In this document: in pieces, positions 21,041 to 32,697 of the stretch
How the letters are laid out: every line of letters begins with the position of its first letter
Position numbering within the stretch: position 1 is the first letter of the stretch
Source: Mesostigma viride
Taxonomy: Eukaryota; Streptophyta; Mesostigmatophyceae; Mesostigmatales; Mesostigmataceae
NCBI GenBank assembly: GCA_009746045.1
Contig: RPFO01000184.1
Coordinates: 325,881-389,880, forward strand
Reading direction: 5' to 3'
Length of the DNA stretch: 64,000 nt
Notes under the pieces: generated by a model
The model's database searches: none
What the model saw: only the letters and a program-made list of their open reading frames with translations
Told to the model about the DNA's origin: nothing
Made by a program: the position numbers and the translations under genes

Positions 21041-21684
21041 AGTTAGCATATTGGTGATGCAATATGCTAAGCACATCATACTTGAAGTGGCTTTTCCAAC
21101 GCCGTGCTAGACGCCTCATTTGGACAAGGAACTTGAGAGTTATCAAGTCCCGAAGTAATGCCGCCGGACGCTACAGCAGTACCAGGACTAAGGACACGTG
21201 AGGGACAGGGCACGTGGCAGTGTTGGGTGAACCATCACACGTTACGTGTCACAGGACCGACTGTCACTAGGAGGTACTGTGGTCAATATTGGTTGATGGT
21301 ACCAAGAATGTCACAGGACTTCAGGACTGGCAGTCCTGCAGGCCTGGGATGGACGGGTACTTGTCATGACGGATAAATCCAGAGCGTTACTGTCATTCAT
21401 GGAAGGACAGACGTCCTGGATTGATGCAACCAAGGAAATTGACAGTGGCGGACCTGCCAAGGCGTGCAAGGCCTGGCAGCAATGGTGAGACCTAGAAAGG
21501 CTCGGACACAGCAGTGGCCAAGCGTCTTTTCCCAACACCGTCCGTGGGTGCTGCCGCCTCAGGCTAGTGACCACAGGGTAGTGAGGCAACTGTGGTAAAG
21601 GTTAAAAGCCGCTGGTTGAAACCATGGCTCCAGTCATCACATCTTGGGAAGACCAGAAACTCACTGATCCGCGTTCATCTAAAT
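21041..21684 (+). repeat. Copia-B 3' LTR
   Basis: Pairs with 6372-7015 without indels. It is followed directly by GTTTT, the second copy of the target duplication. Small frames inside the two LTRs are repeated identically and are not considered genes. Confidence 0.93.
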
Positions 21685-21689
21685 GTTTT

Positions 21690-22670
<981 letters not shown>

Positions 22671-22702
22671 TCGCAGCTTTTCTTGTTTGTTCATTGTATT
22701 GA

Positions 22703-22912
22703 TTGAGAGGACAGTATCTTTGCTGCCTCAAAACCCACCATGGTTTGGTAGCATTTTCGTTTGTTTGCTTGTAATGAGAGGACAGAAGCTGTGCTGCCTC
22801 AACACCAACCATGGTTTGGTAACAGTTTCGTTTGTTTGTTTGCAGTGAGAGGACAGCATCTGTGCTGCCTCAACACCAACCATGGTTTGGTAACAGTTTC
22901 GTTTGTTTTCTG
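22703..22912 (+). repeat. Three tandem copies of a 70-bp unit
   Basis: Each unit starts TGAGAGGACAG and contains GCTGCCTCAA and CCATGGTTTGGTA, at about 22703, 22773 and 22844. A related fragment (GAGGACAG...GCTGCCTCAAAA) at about 21850 lies within Copia-A coding sequence, so the units may derive from the element. Confidence 0.85.
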
Positions 22913-24811
22913 TTAGTGTTTCTTGTTATTGCCTCCCGGTGCTGCTTGAGCGTTAGCACCAGCCATGTCTTTACCCGCAAGTACATGCGTTTGGTAATGG
23001 CTTCTGCCACTACTGCATGCGTTATTGATTATGTGCGGCGGCTGGGCAAGCTCCATGTCTAGGGAGTTGACAGCAGTGGGTTTGATTAAGGGCCCTCAGC
23101 CCTGACATAGAGAGGATCAACAGTCTCCCTAGAGGGTAGAGGCTGTGCTGCCAAGAAAGCAACAATACCCTTACACTCATCCCAAATAAAATGGGGAGAT
23201 CTGCGTTCAAAAGACATGACATTCATTCAGATAAGTCACGTTGGGGTGGACGGAGATACTTGTCTCGTTTGCATATGCCGTCCAGCCCAGGCCGCCCACC
23301 GCCGGCGATGGGGATAGGCCAGGAGTGCTTTTATCACATAACAGCTGGAGCGTTTCTATGCTCCTCATGCTGCAGCGATAGCTTTCTGTCTGGTTATGAT
23401 ATGTTGAAAAGATAGCCACCGCTCTTGAGCATTATATCAGAGCATGCATGAGGAAAGAAAGCAACGGACTTGCTTACGCTGGAAGCCCCAGGGGCCGGCG
23501 CGGGGCCGGTGCCTCCTGGGGGGTTGTTTTCCTGCCGCATTGCCGCCGCCATGGCTGCTCCAGCAGTGGGTGCTGCTGTCGCAGCCGCCGGGGAAGAGGG
23601 TTGGTCGGTGCCCCGTAGGGGAACCGGCTCCGCCACCGGCTGGCGCACAGGGGACGGGGGTTGTTCGGACTGCCTCGCGGCAGCCGGACCCTCCACCTGG
23701 CTGGTATTGTCATGGTTGTTCTTTTGTTTTCTTTTTCTTTGTCTTCTTTTTGTTCTGTTGTTATTGCATGCAGGCGCACCGACATCAGCCGGTACCCTGT
23801 TGTCTGGCGGACGACGCTGATCATCATCGTCGTCCCCAAGATAGTTTCTTTTTTTCTTTTTTTGCTTTTTTTTTTTTTTTTTTTTTTTTCCAGTGTTGGT
23901 TTGAACCGTTGTTGAGTTTGATGTTGCTGAAGAGCGTTTATAAAATTCAAGTTAGGAAATGAGAAATGAACGACGTGGTATATATTGCTTGAGAACACTG
24001 TGTGCGGAGAGCAATGAATTGCTTGGTTCATTAGAAAATAGGTTTACCCTTTATCAACGTTCCTCTCACTGGCTGCGCCGCCAGTGACCGTTGGGTGCAG
24101 ACCGTTGGCCCGAGGCCGCACGATGACAGGTATATAGCAGTCTAGTCACTGCATCGTGCGATCACAGATCAATGCACAATGCAGTACGGTCCCTATCTAG
24201 GATACTCTAGTACCGTCCAATGACAGGACACTACGTATACTGGGTACTGACATCTGTCACGTACCTCAGTACCCAAAGTACCTATCTAGGGAAACGTATG
24301 CGACTCGACTAGCATTCCTATCTGCATAGCCCACGTGGTATTTATACTCACATACCAACGTAGGTTTACAAGGCTTATTCATACGTTGTATTCACAATGC
24401 CTTTGAGACTTAGTCTACAGCAAAGCATGGAGACTAACTCCCACCCATCGGTGCCTCGATCGAGCGAGTTTGTCACGCAATCCAATGGATGATAACAAAG
24501 CCAATAAATATTTAAGGATGTCATCAGCCGACTTGGTTATCTGATCATGTCTTGTGCTACCATGGTCCGGATTCTCCCGATTTCTGGGCTGCGATGGTTG
24601 TCTCCTTGATGTCTTGTGTTATTAGAGTTTCAATGTATTATAAATGCGACAAGGACATCGGCTGAAATGTGAGAATGAAGACATATTGGTGAATTGAAGA
24701 CAAAAACTTTGTTTTATGCTTGAATATGAAATAATAAACTCTTTTAGGCTCATTTCATGAAACTGGACATTGCACAAATTAAAAACAAAATATGTAGTAG
24801 ACAACTACATC
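22913..24811. other. No recognisable gene; low-complexity and unique sequence
   Basis: A GC-rich stretch (23480-23700) gives proline/alanine-rich frames on both strands and could be old Copia-A gag or host exon, with no supporting motif. A poly-T run lies at about 23862-23890. From 23930 to 24811 I see nothing beyond AT-rich unique sequence. Confidence 0.4.
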
Positions 24812-24887
24812 TTAAGTTACAACTTGTAAATTACGATATGTAGAGGTCTGCACGTAGTTTACCAACTCGTAATTTAACCCCTCGTAG

Positions 24888-25270
24888 ACTATCAACTCGT
24901 AAATTACTACCTCGTAAATTACTACCTCGTAAATTACTACCTCGTACATTACTACCTCGTACATTACTACGTCGCAAATTACTACCTCGTACCTTACTAC
25001 CTCGTAAATTACTACCTCGTAAATTAGTACCTCGTACATTACTACCTCGTACATTACTACCTCGTACGTTACTACCTCATAAATTACTACCTCGTACCTT
25101 ACTACCTCGTAAATTACTACCTCGTAAATTACTACCTCGTACAGTACTACCTCGTACGTTACTACCTCGTAAATTACTACCTCGTAAATTACTACCTCGT
25201 AAATTACTACCTCGTAAATTACTACCTCGTAAATTACTACCTCGTAAATTACTACCTCGTAATTTACGAC
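24888..25270 (+). repeat. 15-bp minisatellite (TACCTCGTAAATTAC)
   Basis: About 25 tandem units with substitutions at a few positions (GTAAATT, GTACATT, GTACCTT). On the minus strand the 15-bp period keeps a frame open as repeated IYEVV. That is a property of the period and no start or domain supports a protein. Confidence 0.95.
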
Positions 25271-25560
25271 GTTGGATCTTACCTCGGACCTAATTCGTAA
25301 CTTACGAGAAAGATCCGACCTCGTACGTATACCGTAATAGTAGTCTGAGCCGTTAATTATCACCTCGTAATTTACGCCTCGGATGCTTTTTACCACCCTC
25401 GGACGAAAAGTATAGTGCTATGCTGAAAGTTGGCCCTTGGACCCTACCTACCTAGCACGTAGGCGCTATACCTAGCAAAACCCTGAGGTCCCAAGGGTTA
25501 TAGGGGTCGACCTAGGGAGCAAAATGATCAGCTCCGCGAGCTCAACCGTTTGAGCATATC

Positions 25561-27740
25561 AACTACTTAACTACGATCGTGTTGCGCAAAGGAGAACCCC
25601 GAACATCCTGACATCGCCGCGGGCCCCGTACCGTACGGCCTGATCGCACCCCCACGACCGAGGGCAAATCCTGAAATCCTGCGGAGCTGCGAGTTACGGC
25701 CCGTAACCGCTCGCCTGAACGCCGTCACACCCGCCTAAGATCGAGTGTCACCAATCCTGAACAGAAAATGACGTCAGCTCAATTCAGCAAAATGCGCGAG
25801 AAATTGCGGGGGGCATATACGGCTGGGGGGAAGAGTTTGCGCTGGGGGGTCTCGACCAAAATATCCTAGTCGATTTACTAAGTGTTCAGACTGGACGAGA
25901 AATTTCGAGTGTTCAGACTGAACGGGAAATTAAGTTCGAACACTTTTCTGGACGGAATTTTGGTTAAATTTTCGGTTCGGCCTTCTTCCCACGCAATTTC
26001 CGTGCCAATTTTTGCGAGATGACTGAACTGAACGTGTTTCAGACGGGGGGTGTGCCAAAAAACGGCTCGAAATTGTGAAAAGCAGGGTGCTCCGCCAGCC
26101 AAACGGCCGTACGAAACCGAATTTTTTGGGCTCCCGCTGGCCCCCCCGCCTCGGCGCCCTTGGCCACTGCCCCTTCGCACTGCGCGCCCCGCGTGGCGCC
26201 GGCGTTCCCGAGGACGCACCCCGCGGGTGTACGCGCCAATCGCCCGCTCAGGCGCCAAAAAGTCTGGGCCCCGAAGGGGCCCCCAACTTGTCAACTACTT
26301 AACTACGATCGTGTTGCGCAAAGGAGAACCCCGAACATCCTGACATCGCCGCGGGCCCCGTACCGTACGGCCTGATCGCACCCCCACGACCGAGGGCAAA
26401 TCCTGAAATCCTGCGGAGCTGCGAGTTACGGCCCGTAACCGCTCGCCTGAACGCCGTCACACCCGCCTAAGATCGAGTGTCACCAATCCTGAACAGAAAA
26501 TGACGTCAGCTCAATTCAGCAAAATGCGCGAGAAATTGCGGGGGGCATATACGGCTGGGGGGAAGAGTTTGCGCTGGGGGGTCTCGACCAAAACATCCTA
26601 CTCGATTTACTAAGTGTTCAGACTGGACGAGAAATTTCGAGTGTTCAGACTGAACGGGAAATTAAGTTCGAACACTTTTCTGGACGGAATTTTGGTTAAA
26701 TTTTCGGTTCGGCCTTCTTCCCACGCAATTTCCGTGCCAATTTTTGCGAGATGACTGAACTGAACGTGTTCAGACGGGGGGTGTGCCAAAAAACGGCTCG
26801 AAATTGTGAAAAGCAGGGGGCTCCGCCAGCCAAACGGCCGTACGAAGCCGAATTTTTTTGGCTCCCGCTGGCCCCCCCGCCTCGGCGCCCTTGGCCACTG
26901 CCCCTTCGCACTGCGCGCCCCGCGTGGCGCCGGCGTTCCCGAGGACGCACCCCGCGGGTGTACGCGCCAATCGCCCGCTCAGGCGCCAAAAAGTCTGGGC
27001 CCCGAAGGGGCCCCCAACTTGTCAACTACTTAACTACGATCGTGTTGCGCAAAGGAGAACCCCGAACATCCTGACATCGCCGCGGGCGCCGTACCGTACG
27101 GCCTGATCGCACCCCCACGCCCGAGGGCAATTCCTGAAATCCTGCGGAGCCGCGAGTTCGGGCCCGTAACCGCCGTCCTGAACGTCGTCACACCCGCCTA
27201 AGATCGAGTCTCAGGAGTTCTGAACGGGTGCTGAATTCAGCAAAATGCGCGAGAAATGGCAGGGGGCATATACGGGGGGGGGGAAGCTCTGTTTGTGCCG
27301 AATCTAAATCTACAAAACATCCTACTCGATTTACTAAGGGTTCAGACTGAACGGGAAATTTTGAGTGTTCAGACTGAACGAAAATTTAGTTCGAACACTT
27401 TTCTGAACGGATTTTTTGTTAAATTTTCGGTTCGGCCTACTTCACACGCAATTTCTGCGAGATGACTGACCTGAACGTGTTCAGACGGGGAGCGTGGCAA
27501 AAACCGGCTCGAAGCTGTGAATTAAAGCAAGGGGCTCCGCCCCCCAAAAGGCCGTTCGAAACCGAAATTTTTGGGCTCCCGCTGGCCCCCTCGCCTCGGC
27601 GCCCTCGGCCACTGCCCCTTCGCACTGCGCACCCCGCGTGGCGCCGGCGTTCCCGAGGACGCACCCCGCGGGTGTACACGCCCATCGCCCGCTCAGGCGC
27701 CAAAAAGTCTGGGCCCCGAAGGGGCCCCCAACTTGTCAAC
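25561..27740 (+). repeat. Three tandem copies of a 731-bp unit
   Basis: Copies start at 25561, 26293 and 27024 (ACTTAACTACGATCGTG), spaced 732 and 731 bp. Copies 1 and 2 are nearly identical; copy 3 is more diverged with small deletions. Each contains a GC-rich block with a GGGCCCCGAAGGGGCCCCC palindrome near its 3' end, and direct GTTCAGACTGAACG repeats. Frames of 60-138 residues recur on both strands in each copy, but no domain is recognisable. Confidence 0.92.
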
Positions 27741-29870
27741 ATATATACTAAAATTTGTAAAACGCAGCTAGCCTTGGCACAATTTTAGCTAACACTCTTT
27801 TGAACGGCTTTCGGCTCCAGCCACTCAGCGGCGCGACTTACAGTCCGCTTGACGAATGAGCTGGCAGCGCGAAATTTCGTTGCGACCAATCACGAAAAGG
27901 TCAAACCACGGCGCGCCCATTTTTGAGGTTTCTGAAGCGTTACATCCAGATGAGCCATTTGGCAGAGGTCCGTATGCCCAGATTGCAGCAGGAGCCAAAC
28001 TCTGCAATTTCCTGTGTTCGCGAGCTCCAGATATAACCGTCGCAAACTTTTGGGCTGTTGGACCAAACTTTGTTCTCCCGAACCAGTTACAAACGCGCAG
28101 GAAGCTCACACGTGGATTTTCCTCTGCTCCACCGCCTGTAAGCGATTTTTCCCTGCTGTCTGCGGGGTTGGCGAGGTCACTCATCCCCGCGCGCATCGCG
28201 CTCCCGTGCAGGGTTAGCAGTCAATTATCTGGAGCTTGAACTCCGCAAGTAGTTCGCGAGCTCCGTCCACTGCGCGGTTGCGCAGTTTGTCCCTTTGTAG
28301 CAATGTACATATTGTGAAACTTCGACAAAAGCTGCTTACGTAGACTTCAGGCGCAAAGGCACACCTCACCATTTAATTGCTCGTGACATCCCGGGTTCGA
28401 GCCTTCATAGGGTCCTCCCATTGCATTTCGGATTTTTTCCCTTCACCCTTTTGCCAAACTCTATGAATCTTGTGGTCGAAACTCTAAAGCTAGCGCGCGC
28501 TCCTTGGCGGGACTAGCGCCACTTGGCACTCGACGGAGGTACGTGGTGACTCACATCTCCCTAGCCGGGGCTCCCTGGCCAGGGACCGGCCACAAAAAGT
28601 ACAAGCTCTAATGTCGCGGGCGAAGCCCGCAAAACTTGTTGGTGTATGGGAAAATTCCGGTTTTCTTAAATGGGTCCGGCGTTGGCCGGCGCGACGCGAT
28701 ACTGGCACGGCACGGCGCTGGATAGCCGAAGCCTTGTAGTGGTGGCAGACGGCAGCATACTTCCGTGCCTAGGGGCAGCACCATCTTGCGGGCAACCGGC
28801 CCCCCCCCCTCTATGGTACCTGCCAAAATTTTGACTGCAGATTTGGGTCCAGCTCGCCAAGTGCTATCAGTTTGTCCGTCAAACCGTTTCAAAATTCCGA
28901 CCATACAGGGAGCTAGCAGAAAATCCAAGTGTTTTGTCAAGGTCCTTGGTTTTGTTGTAAAAAACCCATATCGGCCCGGCACCCTACCTACCTACCGGTT
29001 AACGGTTTTTGAGGCTCTGTAACTTCTAACCTAGAGACCCCCTGGGGTTGCGACCAGTGGCAAACATGCTTGTTTTCGCGAGATCTACTCGAACAGCATG
29101 ATGTATAAAGATTCTTGTTTTTTTCCACCCCCCATGGTTGGCTGCCAAATCTAGACACCGCATTACCAGCAGTGGCGCGGGCATGGCCCGGCAGGACGAC
29201 GGTTGGTTGAAATGTTGTGGCTGCGTATATGGCGCGCAAGCGGGTCGCGCAGGCCAGACCTGTTAGCAGATGTCGAACAGTCGGACAGCACATGCATGGT
29301 CATTGTGAAAATGTCGACCTACGATATACTATGCGAGATCGGAGAGACACGGATAGCGTTTAGTCTCTCTCAGTTCCCTTCAAGTTACGCCTTCGTATTT
29401 CCTCTGTCGAGGCAAGGCTAGTGCTCAACGTCCATTGCATGATAGGTGTCAAGAAGACGTGATCGCATTTGTTGGAGACTTTCACCCAAGGAAGGTTGTA
29501 TTATATTCTGATTTTATATCTTGATTTTCTGTGTCTCACGAGTTGAGCACAGCACCTTCAAATAAAGAAGAATTGTTGTTCAAACATATCCCAATTGGAG
29601 ATCTCAAGCATGCAGGAGATCTGAGTGGGAGCCCTGTTGTTTTGTGCAAGGGCATCGATCGAGTTAGAGTGCAGTGGATTGTTCTCATGTCTAGCTAACA
29701 CGTCGACAACGTAATCCATGACCATTGCATTGATCACACGAAGCATACGCAGAGACAGGGGCCGAGGTAAGAGTGGTGGCCAGGCAGCCGTGAGCTGCTG
29801 GCACGGCTTGCTCGTCCGATTGAACTGAGAGAGACTAGCTCTCCTTGCTGAAGGAAACTCAGGACGCTGA
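27741..29870. other. No recognisable gene
   Basis: Overlapping frames of about 125 residues on both strands (27825-28239) look protein-like in composition but match nothing I know. The rest includes C runs (28800-28811) and no supported feature. Confidence 0.35.
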
Positions 29871-31070
29871 GTGTGTTATGTGATTTTTGTTTCTTCGAGA
29901 ACCGCCTTTGTGTGGGTTCCAGGAAACTGTGAAGCAGACACTGGCATGCCACAGGGTGCACAATCGGACCCGTCTAAACAACCCGGCATCCCCTGTGGGT
30001 GCAATAAGACCCAGCTGGGGCATGGCCTACAATGGCATGAGGGATTGAAGGTGGCGGTCTCTGCCCCCTGCCCGCTGAGCACACTCAGGGATCCAAAGCA
30101 CTCTGCCGGTACGCTTTGTGACTCCCCAGCGGGAGAACGTGTTGGCAATTACCCGCCAGCACTGTTTGCAATCACTGCCACAGCAGGCCAGTGGGACATC
30201 ATCGTCGATCTGGGTCCACCGGCCAAGAAAACCCGCTGGTTAAACGTAATTTGATATTGTAGGTTTTCTGCCTGCCTATACCGTCGGCCTAGTCAACTGG
30301 CGAGTCTGCGGCTCTGCGCCAACCAGTTGGGGGCATGGCGCGGCCACACAGCGCCTTTTTTGGCCCGGATGGCTATGTCCATCCATTCCATCCCATGTTC
30401 CCCTCCCACTGAGGACTTATGCTCACGTGACGCAGTCACGTGTCTAAATTAATGTCTTAATTAATTATTGGCTGTGTCGCGCGCAAGGTCGACTCCTTGT
30501 AGAGTCGCCTGAGGTGCTTAGAAACATCTGTAAGGGGTGGCAACACCGGCCCCGTCATCATGGCCGATCGTATGTACAGTCGTCTTCGATAGTCCGGATG
30601 ACGCGGAGTTACTATTTGCGAATCCAGATCGACCTGGGCGAGTGAGTCGCGCCACTTGCCTTTGCGGGTGCAGTATCCGCGTAGAAAAGTACCTCATCGG
30701 GTACTCCATGGCATGCTTCCAGTGCATGTTCACACACTTACTTAACTAGTCTCGCGTCCCCGTTGGGGGACCACGGCACCAGCACTGCATTCCCCCATCT
30801 CTGTAAGATGGAGTGGACGTCTCCCCAAGACGTCAATATATGTACATGTAGCTATAATATATTCATTGAGAATGATAGATTACGGAGGTGAGATAGGCAT
30901 GCAACATAAGGAAAAACCCGATAACTGGGAGAATAACCCTGAAGAAATTAATAGTAATCTGACACAGACATCCAAGGATCACGCCAGCGGCACAAGGTAC
31001 AACTAACTATACATCACAAAACTACACGCAGCAACAGCGCTGCCGGCCCACCATGCAGGCCTGGAAGGGA
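29871..31070. other. Repeat-derived non-coding stretch
   Basis: A plus-strand frame at 29871-30254 has FVWVPGNCEAD, faintly like the WVPGH motif of LINE RNase H domains, but too little else agrees. A copy of a dispersed repeat lies at 30375-30470. No host gene is seen. Confidence 0.35.
30375..30470 (+). repeat. Dispersed repeat, ACTGAGGACTTATGCTCACG family
   Basis: This is one of at least five copies in the window (also 54015-54100, 54490-54580, 54620-54680, 60990-61033; a core fragment at 34028-34050). The core is CCCACTGAGGACTTATGCTC followed by ACGTGACGCAGTCACGTGTC, then an ATTAAT-rich tail. The tail and variable 5' ends suggest the 3' end of a LINE or SINE. Confidence 0.75.
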
Positions 31071-31074
31071 TCTA

Positions 31075-31735
31075 GACCGCATGGGTCGCGACAAAGTCGG
31101 CCCGGGTGCGGCGGAATAACACATCAGCCACGGTGCGAGTGAGGGCGAGTGACAGACGCTGCCGCCAATACGAGGACCACGTGCGGGCCGACCACGGGGC
31201 GGTCTGACCCTCGAGGTCGAGGCGGTCTTCACGGCGCTGGCAGCACTCGTGGAAAAACTCCGCTGTCTTGGGGCCCATGGCCCCGAACTCCTCAAGGACA
31301 AAGGGGATGACCCGGTGGGGCCCCACATTGCCGTAGGAGGCAAACTTGTCGCGCTCAGCCACAGCGGCAGCAGCGCCGGCATCCACAGCCGCCCGGAGGA
31401 TGTGGCGACCGGAAAGCGGCCGAGCCACGGAGACATCGATGAGCAGGTGGCAACCCTGCCCGTCGTAGTCAAGCACGGTAATATCGGGGCGATGGTTGGG
31501 TGAGTAGAGGGCGGCCCCATCCGCGTCCTCGCACTTGATGGTGGAGTGGGGAAAGACCGACCGAACCATGGCACACACCACCCGGAGGAGAGCGGTATGG
31601 AGATAGAGGAACCAGTTCTGGTTCTGCTGGCCACCCATGCACGCGATGTAGTGCGTCCCAGTAGTATCCAGAGCAAGCCCGCAGCTGCCGCAGGACGCAC
31701 CCGCCGTGATGAGAGGTTGCGGGGTAATATATGTA
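31075..31735 (-). pseudogene. LINE 3' ORF fragment: zinc motif and PD-(D/E)XK-like endonuclease domain
   Basis: Reading down from about 31735 there is a CGSCG...GTHYIAC zinc-like motif, then about 190 residues containing RPDITVLD...HLLIDVSVARPL. This matches the restriction-enzyme-like C-terminal domain found downstream of RT in some LINE-type elements: a PD, then an acidic residue before a hydrophobic strand. No RT precedes it within reach, so it is truncated at its 5' end. Residue-level assignment of the active site is uncertain. Confidence 0.55.
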
Positions 31736-32697
31736 GCTAGTCTAAAATATAGGCCTTAAGTGAGGCCTCGAGCTAATCTTGCACGCAAACTATGCCTACC
31801 ATGCCGTTTATATTTCCTAGGACCCACAGTTGGGGCCGGGGTTGTAGTCTTTGACAATGTCCGCCCAATGCCGCTTACTATCCTGCATATCCGACCATAT
31901 ATGTATCCGAGTATTTATCATTCTGAATGAATATGTATCTGAGTAAGAGGGGTTGAGCGGATGACGCCAACAGCGTCTTTGGCCTGCATGTCAGCTAAAA
32001 TCATGTCGTTCACACACTTACTTGCTTACCAGCGATCTGCCGCCCGTCTCCCCATCGCGAGGGCAAACCAAAGCCTGGGATAAGGTAGGGGTTTGGGTGT
32101 GGTACTACACATTGCGTGAGCACTGCCTAGCTAGAATTGATAGAAGGCAAGAAACTAGGTCCTCTTCCTAGCTTGTGGCTGGCCCTAGCTTGCCACTGTG
32201 ACCTATATGGTAGCGGAAACTTGTTTGCTAACCTGGTATTCTCACGTCCAGCACAAGGCAGCATCACCTAAATCAACTGCGAAAAGCTCAACAAATCCAC
32301 AGACTAGAAGTAAGTCCTCATATTCGCGAATGCTATAAGCACTCATTAATTGATTAGAGCTTCTCTACTGCGTAGATAAGCTAGTATGTATGCCAAGCCT
32401 CAAGACCATGGCTGTCAAACATGAGCCGCATGCATGATAAGTCGCTGCTTTGCAGCCTGAACGCTAAACGTGGGCCAGCTAAATGACAGTGGTGATCCCA
32501 AAAGAAGAATGCTCTTCACATCGGTGCGAAAATCGAGCCCATGAATAAGCACGTGAATGCTTCCCGTGGGTACCACGAGCCCATCACCACGATTTCTAGG
32601 AGTGCACTTCATGCACCGTGCTAGCTAACAGTGATTTCGCATTAAGTATCCACAAAGTGCTGACAACTGTCCTGGACTCCAGGATATTTGGGAAGTT
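31736..32697. other. Intergenic, nothing recognised
   Basis: AT-rich unique sequence between the LINE fragment and the stop codon of the CEP20-like gene. No frame, repeat or RNA gene is supported. Confidence 0.5.

Larger units (their letters stand above)
6372..21684 (+). mobile_element. Copia-B, full-length LTR retrotransposon (carries a nested DNA transposon)
   Basis: Direct repeats of 644 bp lie at 6372-7015 and 21041-21684, with no indels and about two mismatches noticed. The element is flanked by the 5-bp duplication GTTTT (6367-6371 and 21685-21689). It is inserted in opposite orientation into the integrase zinc region of Copia-A. Internal order is an unknown ORF, gag with zinc knuckle, integrase, protease-like, reverse transcriptase, RNase H. 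About 7.1 kb of its length is a later DNA transposon inside RNase H. Near-identical LTRs imply recent insertion. Terminal bases are AGTTAG...CTAAAT, not TG...CA. Confidence 0.93.

Noticed and set aside
24812-25396. 194-residue frame of IYEVV repeats
   Set aside because: Artefact of a 15-bp period; flanks show no domain.
27825-28239. Overlapping protein-like frames on both strands
   Set aside because: No recognisable domain, splice context or repeat support for either strand.
28380-28410. GGGTTCGAGCC resembling a tRNA T-arm/B box
   Set aside because: No matching acceptor stem or D-arm at the right distance.
29871-30254. Possible LINE RNase H (FVWVPGNCEAD)
   Set aside because: Only one short motif agrees; catalytic acids cannot be placed.
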